This document shows, piece by piece, positions 17,858-27,355 of a stretch of DNA of 45,335 bases (the first letter of the stretch is position 1; every line of letters begins with the position of its first letter). This DNA is from Bacteroidales bacterium. GTDB lineage: Bacteria; Bacteroidota; Bacteroidia; Bacteroidales; WCHB1-69. A model generated the notes under the pieces. That model was given only the letters and a program-made list of their open reading frames with translations. It searched no databases and was not told where the DNA came from. The stretch lies in NCBI GenBank assembly GCA_017525245.1, contig JAFXTE010000039.1, positions 1-45,335 of the forward strand, in the 5' to 3' direction. The position numbers and the translations under genes are program-made.

Positions 17858-20800
17858 ATGAAAAAAAATCCTTGGGTCATTTTCGCAATATTTAGTTTGA
17901 TTTTATTTCAAATTATTGATATTCAGGCTCAAAAAATTCAAAAAAATATTTCTATCCAATGGCTTTCCCCTATTTCTTACCAAACCGATAGGGATGAGAC
18001 GCTTACTTTTATGGTTTTTATGGGTTCGGTGGAAGATGCGGAGTTCCCGGTTCTTCCCACCTATTATGACCATTTCCCCGTGAGCGCAGATTTCGCAGAT
18101 TATTCTGTTACCGCCAGCAATGCTGTTTATCAACCGCTTTCAGATGAGGAAAAAGCATTGATGCCTAAGGATTTCCGTCGTTCTGAAATTGAATATAAAG
18201 TGACGACGGTTTACGAGAAGATGCAACCCTATGCGGCGGTCTCTTTTACTCCCGTCCGTGTTAATGGCGGTCGTTACGAGAAGTTAGTGTCGGTATCGCT
18301 TTCCATCGAGGGACGCAACGCCCGTAAAGGCGGCCTTCCCACCCGCGCCTACGCCGACCACTCGGTGCTGCGCAGCGGCAACTGGTACCGCGTTACCGTC
18401 GCCAAGACGGGTGTTTATAAGGTGACCTACAATGACTTGTCAGCGTTGGGCGTGTCGCTCTCCCATCTTTCATCCGACAATATCTCTATCTTCGGCAACG
18501 GCGGGGGTATGCTGCCCGAGGCGAATGGGAACACCCGTCCTGATGACCTGTTGGAACTCCCTATCGAGATGCACGACGGCGGTGACCATTCTTTCGATGC
18601 CGGCGACTATTTCCTGTTTTACGCCGAAGGCCCGCACAGCTGGAACCTTTCTTCCACTCAATGTACCCATCAGTTTAATTTGTATGCCTCTACCGCCTCT
18701 TACTTCATCAATGTGGATGCGGGCGTGGGACAAAAGTTGCGCGTGGAGACGGAGGATAACACTGCGCTGACGCCGACGACAACAGTCTCTACCTATACCG
18801 CTTATGGTTTCTTTGAGGAGGATAAGTACAATTTTGGTGAAGGTGGCCGCTTTTGGGCGGGCGATAAGTTCGATGTCACCACCACGCGGAATTACTCGCT
18901 TGCGCTGCCTTCCACACCGGTAGGACCGCTGCGGCTGACCGTGGCGGTGGCGACCACCTCGGCACGTGTCTCCTCTTTTCAAGTGAGGGTCAACAACCAG
19001 TCCATCGGCTCGGTTAGCGTTCCCATTACCCCCACCGGTCATCTTGCCAATTTCCAAGACCGTACCTTTAACTTTACTGCCTCTGGCGGCAATGCCGATG
19101 TGGAACTTACTTACAATAAACCAGTTTCATCGTCTGTGGGATTTCTCGACTACTTGGAGTGGCAGGTCGATTGCCAACTGCGGGCGGGGAGCGGTCAAAC
19201 CCCGTTCTGCAACTTCCAGACGGTAGGGACGAGTGCCGTTACTCGCTATACGGTGTCCAATTTCTCATCTGGTATGAAGGTGTGGGATGTGTCGTTGATC
19301 AACCAGACCCGCAACATGGAGGGTACGCTGTCGGGCGGCACCTTCGCGTTCAACGCGCCCACCTCAACACTGCGCCGTTTTGTTGCCTTCAGCGACAATT
19401 CCTGCTACAGCGTGACGCCTGTGGGATGGGTGGACAACCAAGATTTGCACGGCACCAGCTTTGTGGATATGGTCATCGTGGCGCATCCCGACTTCCGGTC
19501 GCAGGCCGAACGGCTGGCCGATTTCCGCCGCTCCAATGACGGTCTTTCGGTGAAGGTGGTCACTCCGCAGCAGGTGTATAACGAGTTCTCCAGCGGCGAG
19601 CAGGATGTGTGCGCCATCCGAGACTATATGCGGATGATCTATGAGCGTACCTCCGCCGCACAGCCCCAATATCTGCTGCTTTTTGGCCGTCCTTCGTACG
19701 ACTATCGGGGTATAGAGGGGGATTGTAAGTTGTATGTTCCTAATTTCCAATGTATTTCGAATGACGCTTATGAGGAGCATTACAAGGCTAATGATGACTT
19801 TTTCGGACTGTTGGATGCGAACGAGGGGGCGAATAGCACGGGGGCGACCATTGACATCGCGGTGGGACGTTTCCCGGTGAGCACCGCCTCGCAGGCGAAG
19901 ATCGCGGTGGACAAGACCATCGAGTACGCCTCGCGGAGTGTATTAGGAGAAAACACCCCTACCAGCAACTTCGGCGACTGGAAGAATGTGGCGACCTTTG
20001 TGGGCGATGATGAGGAGGGTGGCGGCCATCTCATTACGGCGGATGCTGCCGCACGGATTGCCGATACCGCCAATCAGAATTTGAATATTGAAAAGATTTA
20101 TTTAGATGCCTATCAGCAGGTTACCTATTCGTCATCGGCTCGTTATCCAGAGGTGACGGTCGATATTAATAACCGTATGAACAAGGGCTGTCTGCTGTTT
20201 ACCTACGTGGGACATGGCGGCAAGAATGGTTGGGCCCACGAGCGTATCATTGAGCTGACCGACATCAGCCGCTGGGCCAATCGTTACAACCAGCCCTGGA
20301 TGTTGACCATGACCTGTGAGTTCGGTTGGTACGACCGCTCGTTGTTGTCGCCGGCCGAGATGGCGTTCCTGAACAGCAGCGGCGGTGTGTCGGCCATGAT
20401 TACCACCTCGCGGGTGGCGTTTTCAGGAGCCAACCATACGTATCTCACCAACTGGTTCTCCAACCTTTTCCGCAATGGAGTGTCTGCGCCGCTCACCATC
20501 GGCGAATGCAACCGTGTGGCCAAAAATGCCGCAACTGGTGGCAATTCCAGTTCCTTTAATATGATATATGTGATGGGCGACCCCGCCATGAAACTGGCCG
20601 TGCCGCGTTATACGGTGGTCACCGACTCCATCAACGGGGTGGCGGTGGCCGATTTCACCGACACGTTGAAAGCCCTGTCACGGGTGCGCATCAGCGGTCA
20701 CGTGGAGGATGCGGAAGGACACCTGTTGCCCGATTTTTCTGGCGCGGTTTATCCCTCGGTTTATGATAAAAAAATAATCAGTCACACCTTACAGAACGAC

Positions 20801-21679
20801 CCCGGTAGCACCTACAAAGAGTTTGAGGTTCAGAAGAATATCCTTTTCAAGGGGAATGTCACGGTGGCCGACGGACGGTTCGGCTTTTCGTTCATCCTTC
20901 CCAAAGACATCAACTATGCCTACGGCAATGGCAAGCTGAGCTATTATGCATGTAGTCGCGAGGCCGATGCAACGGGCGCATACCGCGAGGTGCTGATTGG
21001 CGGCATGAGCGACGAGACCATCGACGACAATAACGGACCGGAGATGGATCTCTACATGAACGACGAGAAGTTTGTGAACGGCGGTACGGTGAACTCTTCG
21101 CCCACACTGTTGGTGAAGCTGAAGGACGAGTACGGCATCAACACCACGGGCAACGGCATCGGCCACGACCTGGTGGCGGTGCTCGACGACGGCAACCAGA
21201 TTGTGCTCAACAACTACTACGAGGCCGCCCGCGACAGTTTCAACTGCGGTACGGTGCGCTACCCTTTCGAAAACTTGAAACTCGGCACGCACAAACTGAA
21301 AGTGCGCGCTTGGGACATCCTCAATAACGTGACCGAACGCGAGTTGGAGTTTGTGGTGGTGTCGGATGAGGGCTTAACACTCGACCATGTGCTCAACTAT
21401 CCTAATCCTTTCACTACGAGAACATCCTTCTATTTCGAGCACAACCGTCCTGGCGAGGTGTTAGATGTGATGGTGACGGTTTATACCATCTCGGGGAAGG
21501 TGGTGCGCACGCTCGAATCCACCCAGTGTACGCAGGGCTTCCGCAGCGACCCCATCGTGTGGGACGGTCTCGACGATTTCGGCGACAAGATTGGCAAGGG
21601 CACCTATCTGTACCGGCTGCGGGTGCGCACAGCAGGCGGTGAGCAGGCCGAAAAGATTGAGAAGATTGTGATTTTGTAA
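17858..21679 (+). CDS. porU: T9SS C-terminal signal peptidase PorU
   Basis: PorU is the surface sortase of the T9SS: it removes the C-terminal sorting domain from cargo and attaches the cargo to anionic LPS. The 1273 residues start with a signal anchor-like peptide (about 1-24). The PorU N-terminal region includes SGNWYRVTVAKTGVYKVTYN and FGNGGGMLPE. A gingipain-type C25 peptidase domain spans about 520-900, with catalytic His786 in YVGHGGKNGW and Cys820 in LTMTCEFGWYDR. A sorting-type C-terminal domain begins at about 1180 (LNYPNPFTTRTSFYFEH, GKGTYLYRLRV). Both catalytic residues are present, so it should be active. porV follows 82 bases downstream, the usual partner order. Confidence 0.93.
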   Translation: MKKNPWVIFAIFSLILFQIIDIQAQKIQKNISIQWLSPISYQTDRDETLTFMVFMGSVEDAEFPVLPTYYDHFPVSADFADYSVTASNAVYQPLSDEEKALMPKDFRRSEIEYKVTTVYEKMQPYAAVSFTPVRVNGGRYEKLVSVSLSIEGRNARKGGLPTRAYADHSVLRSGNWYRVTVAKTGVYKVTYNDLSALGVSLSHLSSDNISIFGNGGGMLPEANGNTRPDDLLELPIEMHDGGDHSFDAGDYFLFYAEGPHSWNLSSTQCTHQFNLYASTASYFINVDAGVGQKLRVETEDNTALTPTTTVSTYTAYGFFEEDKYNFGEGGRFWAGDKFDVTTTRNYSLALPSTPVGPLRLTVAVATTSARVSSFQVRVNNQSIGSVSVPITPTGHLANFQDRTFNFTASGGNADVELTYNKPVSSSVGFLDYLEWQVDCQLRAGSGQTPFCNFQTVGTSAVTRYTVSNFSSGMKVWDVSLINQTRNMEGTLSGGTFAFNAPTSTLRRFVAFSDNSCYSVTPVGWVDNQDLHGTSFVDMVIVAHPDFRSQAERLADFRRSNDGLSVKVVTPQQVYNEFSSGEQDVCAIRDYMRMIYERTSAAQPQYLLLFGRPSYDYRGIEGDCKLYVPNFQCISNDAYEEHYKANDDFFGLLDANEGANSTGATIDIAVGRFPVSTASQAKIAVDKTIEYASRSVLGENTPTSNFGDWKNVATFVGDDEEGGGHLITADAAARIADTANQNLNIEKIYLDAYQQVTYSSSARYPEVTVDINNRMNKGCLLFTYVGHGGKNGWAHERIIELTDISRWANRYNQPWMLTMTCEFGWYDRSLLSPAEMAFLNSSGGVSAMITTSRVAFSGANHTYLTNWFSNLFRNGVSAPLTIGECNRVAKNAATGGNSSSFNMIYVMGDPAMKLAVPRYTVVTDSINGVAVADFTDTLKALSRVRISGHVEDAEGHLLPDFSGAVYPSVYDKKIISHTLQNDPGSTYKEFEVQKNILFKGNVTVADGRFGFSFILPKDINYAYGNGKLSYYACSREADATGAYREVLIGGMSDETIDDNNGPEMDLYMNDEKFVNGGTVNSSPTLLVKLKDEYGINTTGNGIGHDLVAVLDDGNQIVLNNYYEAARDSFNCGTVRYPFENLKLGTHKLKVRAWDILNNVTERELEFVVVSDEGLTLDHVLNYPNPFTTRTSFYFEHNRPGEVLDVMVTVYTISGKVVRTLESTQCTQGFRSDPIVWDGLDDFGDKIGKGTYLYRLRVRTAGGEQAEKIEKIVIL

Positions 21680-21691
21680 AAAATTATCATC

Positions 21692-21716
21692 CTTTCAAAA
21701 TAATATGAAAGTTTTT
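21692..21716 (+). terminator. Weak hairpin with T-run between porU and porV
   Basis: CTTTCA (21692-21697) and TGAAAG (21706-21711) form a 6-bp stem followed by five T. With so few G:C pairs it could only attenuate, lowering porV relative to porU, or be chance. Confidence 0.25.
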
Positions 21717-21761
21717 ACGTTAATGGGTTGCGAAATTTTTATCCAATCTAAAATAATAACA

Positions 21762-23009
21762 ATGAAAAAAATCCTTGTAGTTGCTGTTGGTATCCTGTTT
21801 TTCTCGATTCCTTCTCTCAAAGCTCAAATTAATCCTAATCAACTTAACGGTCAGGAACTCAATACCATCACGACGGCTGTTCCCTTCCTGACAATCTCTC
21901 CCGACTCAAGAGGCGGTGCTATGGGCGATATGGGTGTGGCTACTTCCGCCGATGCCAATTCTCAGCATCATAATCCTTCCAAATATGTCTTCAGCCAGAA
22001 CCGATTCGGCATCTCGTTCTCATACAGTCCGTGGTTGCGTAAGTTGGTGAATGATATCAACTTGCTTTATCTTTCCACCTATTTTAAGGTGACCGAGCAT
22101 GACGCTTTGTCGTTCTCGCTTCGTTATTTCTCACTGGGTGACATTACATTCACCGATAATGAAGGAGCCAATATGGGTACCCAGAAACCGAACGAGTTTG
22201 CCATCGACCTCGGCTATTCCAGAAAGCTGATTGATGAACTTTCCATCGCCATCACCCCGCGTTTCATCTACTCCAACCTGACGGCTGGTCAGTTTGTGGA
22301 AGGTGTGGAGACCAACCCCGGTTTGGCGGGTGCCGCCGATGTCTCCTTGTTCTACCAGCAGGATTTCGGTTTCAAAGGTAACAACAAGATGAACAGCACG
22401 TTGCGTGCCGGTTTGAATATTTCCAACATTGGTAACAAGATGTCCTACTCTTCCGGAACAATGCGCCGCGACTTCCTGCCCACCAACCTCAAATTGGGTG
22501 TGAGCTACACGGTGCAGTTCGACGAGTACAACAGCTTGATGGCCGGCGTGGAGTGCAACAAACTGCTGGTGCCCACCAATCCGGTGTATGCACGCGACAG
22601 TCTGGATCGTTATATCGTGGATGCCGCTGGTAATTATGTAATTTTGGCAGGAAAGAATCCCGATGTGTCTGTGGCACAGGGTATATTTCAATCTTTCGGA
22701 GATGCTCCTGCTGGTGCCAAAGAGGAGTTTCACGAGGTGAACTGGGCCGTGGGGTTGGAGTATTGCTACCGTGACCTCTTGTTTGTGCGTGCCGGTTATT
22801 TCTACGAGCATCCCACCAAGGGCAACCGCCAGTTCATCACGGTGGGCGCAGGCCTCCACTACAGCATCTTCGCATTGGATGTTGCCTATTTGTTCACCGT
22901 TGATCAGCACCATCCGCTGGAGAATACCCTCCGTTTCACCCTCTCCTTCGACCTCAAGTCGTTCGACAAGCAGGATATCAAGACGCAGGGTCGTCTCAAC
23001 AAGAACTAA
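21762..23009 (+). CDS. porV: T9SS outer-membrane channel protein PorV (LptO)
   Basis: PorV is a 14-strand FadL-like outer-membrane barrel that shuttles cargo from the SprA translocon to PorU. The 415 residues begin with a signal peptide (MKKILVVAVGILFFSIPSLKAQ). The PorV signature follows: NTITTAVPFLTISPDSRGGAMGD, then VATSADANSQHHNPSKYVF and alternating barrel strands (FGISFSYSPWLRKLV, DALSFSLRYFSLGDITF, HYSIFALDVAYLFTV), ending in RFTLSFDL and a short polar tail. The start at 21762 is preferred over an in-frame ATG at 21705, because only the later start gives a proper signal peptide. ispF follows after 21 bases. Confidence 0.93.
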   Translation: MKKILVVAVGILFFSIPSLKAQINPNQLNGQELNTITTAVPFLTISPDSRGGAMGDMGVATSADANSQHHNPSKYVFSQNRFGISFSYSPWLRKLVNDINLLYLSTYFKVTEHDALSFSLRYFSLGDITFTDNEGANMGTQKPNEFAIDLGYSRKLIDELSIAITPRFIYSNLTAGQFVEGVETNPGLAGAADVSLFYQQDFGFKGNNKMNSTLRAGLNISNIGNKMSYSSGTMRRDFLPTNLKLGVSYTVQFDEYNSLMAGVECNKLLVPTNPVYARDSLDRYIVDAAGNYVILAGKNPDVSVAQGIFQSFGDAPAGAKEEFHEVNWAVGLEYCYRDLLFVRAGYFYEHPTKGNRQFITVGAGLHYSIFALDVAYLFTVDQHHPLENTLRFTLSFDLKSFDKQDIKTQGRLNKN

Positions 23010-23030
23010 TCGGCCAAAGGCTTTCCGCTG

Positions 23031-23510
23031 ATGGGAGATTTCCGTGTAGGATTCGGCTATGACTCGCACCGTCTGGAGGCGGGTTTGAAGCTCCGTTTGG
23101 GCGGCGTTGACATCGCCTCCGACCGAGGCTGTGTGGCGCACTCCGACGGCGACGCGGTGATTCACGCGCTCTGCGATGCCCTGTTAGGGGCGGCGGCCTT
23201 GGGCGACATCGGCACTCATTTTCCGGATAACGACATGGCTTTCAAGGGTATCGATAGCACGGTGCTGTTGCGGCGTACCGTGGAACTGTTGCACCAAAAG
23301 GGCTGGCAGGTACACAATGCCGACGTGACCATCGTACTGGAACGTCCCAAGTTGGTGGATTATAAACCGTTGATGCAAAAGTGTTTGGCCGAATTGTTGC
23401 AGATTCCAGTCGTTGCGATGTCGGTGAAGGCGAAGAGCAACGAGGGGATGGGCTTCACGGGACATGGCGAAGGCGTGGCCGTGATGGCCGCCGTGACGGT
23501 GGTGAAATAA
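23031..23510 (+). CDS. ispF: 2-C-methyl-D-erythritol 2,4-cyclodiphosphate synthase
   Basis: IspF makes the cyclic diphosphate intermediate of the non-mevalonate isoprenoid pathway, as a cytosolic trimer with zinc. The 159 residues are full length. Zinc ligands Asp11 and His13 lie in GYDSHRL and His45 in DAVIHALCD. The conserved AHSDGD and DALLGAAALGDIGTHFPD, the Lys-rich turn MSVKAKSNEGMGF and the end GHGEGVAVMA are present. It lies 21 bases after porV and 21 before manA, so it is probably read from the porU/porV transcript. A housekeeping gene behind a T9SS pair may simply ride on a strong operon. Confidence 0.97.
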   Translation: MGDFRVGFGYDSHRLEAGLKLRLGGVDIASDRGCVAHSDGDAVIHALCDALLGAAALGDIGTHFPDNDMAFKGIDSTVLLRRTVELLHQKGWQVHNADVTIVLERPKLVDYKPLMQKCLAELLQIPVVAMSVKAKSNEGMGFTGHGEGVAVMAAVTVVK

Positions 23511-23531
23511 TTGACCTCATAATTTCATACT

Positions 23532-24512
23532 ATGCTTACACCTTTAAAATTCAGACCTCAATATTTTGAAAAGATTTGGGGTGGACAGAAGTTGCACACG
23601 ATTTTGGGTAAAGATTTCGGCTCGTTGGCCAACTGTGGCGAGAGCTGGGAGTTGTCGGGCATTGCCGGCAAGGAGTCGGAGGTGGCGGCGGGTGTCCCGC
23701 TGGAAGGCAACACGCTGTCGGAGCTGGTGGAGGTGTACATGGGCGATTTGGTAGGAGAAAAAGTGTACGATACTTTCGGCAACGACTTTCCATTGTTGGT
23801 GAAATTTATTGATGCACAGGATGTTCTGTCGGTGCAGGTACACCCCGACGACGCGTTGGCGCAGCGGCGGTACGGCACGAATGGCAAGACCGAGATGTGG
23901 TATGTGCTGCAGGCCGATGCGGGCGGCGGGCTCTATGTGGGGTTCAAGAAAGGGGTGACGAAAGAGGACTACGAGCGTGCGTTGGCCGCGGGCGGGGTGG
24001 AGCAGTTGTTGGAGTTCTATCCGGTGACGGCGGGTGATGTGTTTTTCATCCCGGCCGGCACGGTACATGCCATCGGCAAGGGCGTACTGCTGGCCGAGGT
24101 GCAGCAGTCGTCGGACTGCACTTACCGCGTGTTCGACTGGAACAGGGTGGATGCCGCCGGCAAGCCTCGCGAACTGCATGTGGCGGATGCGCTGGAGGCC
24201 CTGCACTTTGGCGATGACACCGAATATCACGTTCGCTATATTCCTTCTATGAATCACTCCGTCCCGGTGATTCGTTGCAACCAGTTCAATATCAACCTGC
24301 TCCATTTCGCACAGCCGCTCGAAAAGGTGTATGCGGGCATCGACTCCTTCATCATTTACATCTGCACAGAAGGACGTGTGGTGCTGATCGATGAGGGGAA
24401 AGAGTATCTGCTCAACAAGGGCGAGGTGATGTTGGTGCCGGCCATTACCACTGAGGTACAGCTGCTTCCGTTGGAGGAAAGCACGTTGATGGAGGTGTAT
24501 TTGGGGAATTGA
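23532..24512 (+). CDS. manA: Class I mannose-6-phosphate isomerase
   Basis: Interconverts fructose-6-phosphate and mannose-6-phosphate, feeding GDP-mannose/fucose and LPS or capsule sugars, or running in reverse for mannose use. The 326 residues form the short bacterial cupin type. They contain FEKIWGGQKL and GESWELSG, the zinc motif LSVQVHPDD (His and downstream ligands), KTEMWYVL with a zinc-binding Glu, VTAGDVFFIPAGTVHAIGKG with the His ligand, and EVQQSSDCTYRVFDWNR. A C-terminal beta-sandwich follows (RVVLIDEGKEYLLNKGEVMLVPA). It lies 21 bases after ispF. Its TGA stop is inside a 14-base tandem repeat (24506-24533). Confidence 0.95.
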   Translation: MLTPLKFRPQYFEKIWGGQKLHTILGKDFGSLANCGESWELSGIAGKESEVAAGVPLEGNTLSELVEVYMGDLVGEKVYDTFGNDFPLLVKFIDAQDVLSVQVHPDDALAQRRYGTNGKTEMWYVLQADAGGGLYVGFKKGVTKEDYERALAAGGVEQLLEFYPVTAGDVFFIPAGTVHAIGKGVLLAEVQQSSDCTYRVFDWNRVDAAGKPRELHVADALEALHFGDDTEYHVRYIPSMNHSVPVIRCNQFNINLLHFAQPLEKVYAGIDSFIIYICTEGRVVLIDEGKEYLLNKGEVMLVPAITTEVQLLPLEESTLMEVYLGN

Positions 24513-24533
24513 AAATGGAGAATTGAAAACGGA
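24506..24533. repeat. 14-bp tandem duplication at the manA stop
   Basis: GAATTGAAAATGGA (24506-24519) is followed directly by the same unit with one change, T to C (24520-24533). The stop codon TGA (24510-24512) of manA is inside the first unit. Confidence 0.7.
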
Positions 24534-24617
24534 AACGTTTTTTTCATTTTTTTGAAATTTTTAAGCAACATTTTTGTCATTATATTGTATAAAAACTAAA
24601 TATCCTTCCGTATTATA

Positions 24618-24623
24618 GGAGGA
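24618..24623 (+). promoter_or_regulatory. Strong Shine-Dalgarno site before the choice-of-anchor L gene
   Basis: AGGAGG stands 3 bases before the A-run that leads into the ATG at 24627. Most genes here have no such site, as is usual for the phylum. It supports the start at 24627 over the ATG four codons later, although the spacing would suit both. Confidence 0.6.
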
Positions 24624-24626
24624 AAA

Positions 24627-26651
24627 ATGGTTGAAAAAATGACAAATAAGGCGATTTTTTGGTGTTTTTTGTTGGTTTTCTGCATGATGCCGTCGTTGTG
24701 GGCGCAGGTGCAAGTTACTTCATCGGCGGGGCGCACGGCCGAGGAGGTGGTGAATACCATGTTGGTAGGTAACGGTGTGTCGGTTTCGAATGTCAAGTTC
24801 AATAATATTGCAACTACATTGGATGCCAATTCTGGTGCCCAGTTGGGATTTTTTACTAATAATACCGCAGTCTTCCCTACATTGGGCTTCTCTAACGGGT
24901 TGATTATTGCCACAGGAGATATTCAGAATGCACTGGGGCCCAACTATGATGATGGTAGCGAGATAAGTGTATCGAACAACATGACATGTCCTGAATTGCA
25001 GGCTTTGGTGAGCGATGAACTGTGGTATCCTGCGGTTTTGGAGTTCGACTTTCTCACCACCTCAGATCAGGTGACATTCAACTACATGTTTGCTTCAGAA
25101 GAATATCCTGAATTTGTCGGTATGGGTTATAATGATGTTTTCGGTTTTTTTGTCACTGATCTTACCACCAACCAGACTACCAATGTGGCTCGTATTCCCA
25201 ACACGACCTTGCCGGTATCTATCGACAATGTCAACGACATGTCCTATAGCCAGTACTATCACGACACTTACAATTCCTCTTATATACAGTATGATGGTTG
25301 TGTGGGACCGTTGGCTGCATCGTTCACGGTGGTGCCCTGTCGCTGGTACCATATTAAACTGGCTGTCTCCAATGCTGGAGACGATCTGTATGGCTCTGCG
25401 GTTTTTCTTCAAGGACAGAGTTTTAGTGCCAACGGAACTTCTACCACTGTGATTTATGATGTAGAAAGCCTTCCCATCGTGGTGCAGGACTGCAATACGG
25501 CTACGATCACCTTCAACATTCCAGAGGCTGTGAGTACGCCGACCGTCATCCCGCTGACCTACTCAGGTACGGCTGTCAATGGTACGGATGTACAAACACT
25601 TCCCTCGTCTGTGACCATCCCTGCAGGACAGACTAGCGTAACGCTCAATGTTGTGGCTATTGGGAGCTACACTCCTGATACTTTGATACTGGACATTTTC
25701 TATGAGAGTAATGTTTGTGAGGAAGGGAATACCATCTCCCTTATGGTGTGCAAAAACCAAGGTATCGAAATCTCTGCGCAGAATGTCTATTTCTGCGAGC
25801 CGGTTGACAGTATACATGTGCAGTTGGTGAGTGGTGCTTGTGGGGAGGTGGAATGGTCGCCGTCGGATATGCTGACCGACCCGGGCTCGTTGAACACGGG
25901 CTTCAACACCGAATACCTCACGCCTACCACCTTCACGGTGACGGCTCACGACATTTTCCACTGCACCTCCAGCACAGTAAGTTTCGAGTATGCGCACGGT
26001 GCCTCGTTCGATGATACCATCCGTGCCACCATCTGCGACGGTGCGGTCTATAACCATTATGGCTTTAACGAGACAGAGTCGGGCACCTATACTCATTTCG
26101 GTCAGACTGCTTTCGGCTGCGACAGCAGCTTGACACTGATACTGGAGTCGTTCTCTGCCGACGCCGCCATTGAGGTGGGTGGCACCGACCTGTGCGACGA
26201 CGGCTATGTGGAGCTGACCGCCGTAACCAGCAACTCCGATTTTCAATGGAGCAATGGTAGTACCGACCCGGTGCTCACCGTGACTCGCCCCGGCAACTAT
26301 GTCTTGGACGCTTCTGACGGGCCGTGCCATGCCCGCGACATGGTGACCATCGCCCCCTGTCCCGATGAAGAAATCTATATTCCCAATGCCATCACCCCGA
26401 CCAATGTTGATGGCATCAACGACTATTTCCAAATCTATATCCCATCATCGTTGGAGATTGTGGAGTTTGAAATCTCCATTTACGACCGTTGGGGGAAATT
26501 GGTGTTCCAGTCCACCGACCCGAATTTCCGCTGGAACGGCAAAGTCAAAGGGAAGTTTTTGCCCTCTTCCACCGTGCTCGCCTACCGCATCATTTTGTTG
26601 AGCCGTTGGCATCCCAAGAAGATTTACAAGGGGACGTTGACGATATTGTAA
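24627..26651 (+). CDS. Secreted choice-of-anchor L protein with T9SS type B C-terminal domain
   Basis: A probable surface-exposed or secreted adhesin-like protein. The 674 residues have a signal peptide (about 1-26, ending PSLWAQ). A choice-of-anchor L domain spans about 30-280: SSAGRTAEEVVNTMLVGNG, NGLIIATGDIQNALGPN, LEFDFLTTSDQVTFNYMFAS, EEYPEFVGMGYNDVFGFFV. Ig-like and PKD-like repeats follow. The last 90 residues form the gliding-motility-associated (CHU_C, type B) sorting domain: IYIPNAITPTNVDGINDYF, then FEISIYDRWGKLVF and IILLSRW. Type B cargo usually pairs with a dedicated PorP/SprF protein, but none adjoins this gene. The first half is much richer in A/T-ending codons than the second. 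Confidence 0.88.
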   Translation: MVEKMTNKAIFWCFLLVFCMMPSLWAQVQVTSSAGRTAEEVVNTMLVGNGVSVSNVKFNNIATTLDANSGAQLGFFTNNTAVFPTLGFSNGLIIATGDIQNALGPNYDDGSEISVSNNMTCPELQALVSDELWYPAVLEFDFLTTSDQVTFNYMFASEEYPEFVGMGYNDVFGFFVTDLTTNQTTNVARIPNTTLPVSIDNVNDMSYSQYYHDTYNSSYIQYDGCVGPLAASFTVVPCRWYHIKLAVSNAGDDLYGSAVFLQGQSFSANGTSTTVIYDVESLPIVVQDCNTATITFNIPEAVSTPTVIPLTYSGTAVNGTDVQTLPSSVTIPAGQTSVTLNVVAIGSYTPDTLILDIFYESNVCEEGNTISLMVCKNQGIEISAQNVYFCEPVDSIHVQLVSGACGEVEWSPSDMLTDPGSLNTGFNTEYLTPTTFTVTAHDIFHCTSSTVSFEYAHGASFDDTIRATICDGAVYNHYGFNETESGTYTHFGQTAFGCDSSLTLILESFSADAAIEVGGTDLCDDGYVELTAVTSNSDFQWSNGSTDPVLTVTRPGNYVLDASDGPCHARDMVTIAPCPDEEIYIPNAITPTNVDGINDYFQIYIPSSLEIVEFEISIYDRWGKLVFQSTDPNFRWNGKVKGKFLPSSTVLAYRIILLSRWHPKKIYKGTLTIL

Positions 26652-26655
26652 GTTT

Positions 26656-27345
26656 TTACCAGCAGAGCAGCAGCAGGTCGCGCCACGGGATGTCGTGCGC
26701 CTCGCCGATGTCGGGGCGGGTGAGGATGCCCTTGTAGCAGTAGATGGCCTGCATCAGCACGGGGTTTTCTTGTAGGGCGTATCGCATTTCGCTGTTGAAA
26801 ATCAGGGGAAAGATCAGCGACAGCACCAGGTCGCCTAATGCGTTGCAGGCGGCATAGAGACTGCCCTCCACATGGATGATATCTTGCAGTAGTTCCCCAT
26901 CTTCCACGTTATGCACCAATCGTAACGAGAGGGCGGTGATATTTTTTTTGTGGAGGATGGCCAAATGCTCAGGGGTGATGTCGGTGAGGGGGATGGGAGT
27001 GATAAGTATTTGATTGTCTTTTAGCTGATTAAGTTCTTCTGCGGTAAGCGAACGCAGGTTGATGAGGATGTCAGACTTTTGGAATACGTACCGGGCATCG
27101 TCCTCGATGAGGGCGCCGGCATCGGCATAGTCGAGGTCGATGAAGTCGGCGTCTTTGCCCATGCCGCGTTCGGTGCGTACTGGCACGTGGTTCTCGACGA
27201 GCGTTTCTACGGAGTAGGGTGGGATGACGATCTCTTTTTTGGGAGTGAGTGCGTTGCCCTTGAGGATGCCGACGGCGAAACTATGCTGTGCGGTGGCCTC
27301 ACCTACCGCCTCCATCTGTGTCGCATGTTCGAAATCCTCTGTCAT
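26656..27345 (-). CDS. Alanine dehydrogenase-like protein lacking the NAD-binding domain
   Basis: Residues about 24-150 resemble the N-terminal domain of alanine dehydrogenase/transhydrogenase (AVGILKGNALTPKKEIVIPP, IDLDYADAGALI, YVFQKSDILINLRSLTAEEL, NQILITPIPL). Residues about 165-229 resemble the C-terminal end of the same enzyme (SLYAACNALGDLVLSLIF, ALQENPVLMQAIYCYKGIL). The Rossmann NAD-binding part, about 150 residues in true enzymes, is absent. By my alignment the substrate Arg, Lys and His of the enzyme are Glu38, an Asn and a Pro here. It is therefore probably not a dehydrogenase; its role is unknown. It starts 10 bases after the tsaE stop. The ATG at 27345 is preferred because the upstream one (27375) overlaps tsaE. 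It is convergent with the T9SS cargo gene, 4 bases apart. Confidence 0.7.
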   Translation of the reverse strand: MTEDFEHATQMEAVGEATAQHSFAVGILKGNALTPKKEIVIPPYSVETLVENHVPVRTERGMGKDADFIDLDYADAGALIEDDARYVFQKSDILINLRSLTAEELNQLKDNQILITPIPLTDITPEHLAILHKKNITALSLRLVHNVEDGELLQDIIHVEGSLYAACNALGDLVLSLIFPLIFNSEMRYALQENPVLMQAIYCYKGILTRPDIGEAHDIPWRDLLLLCW

Positions 27346-27355
27346 GGCCGTGTGG

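Noticed and set aside
21705-21761. Upstream ATG as the start of porV
   Set aside because: It would place 19 polar and mixed residues before a clear signal peptide, which starts at 21762.
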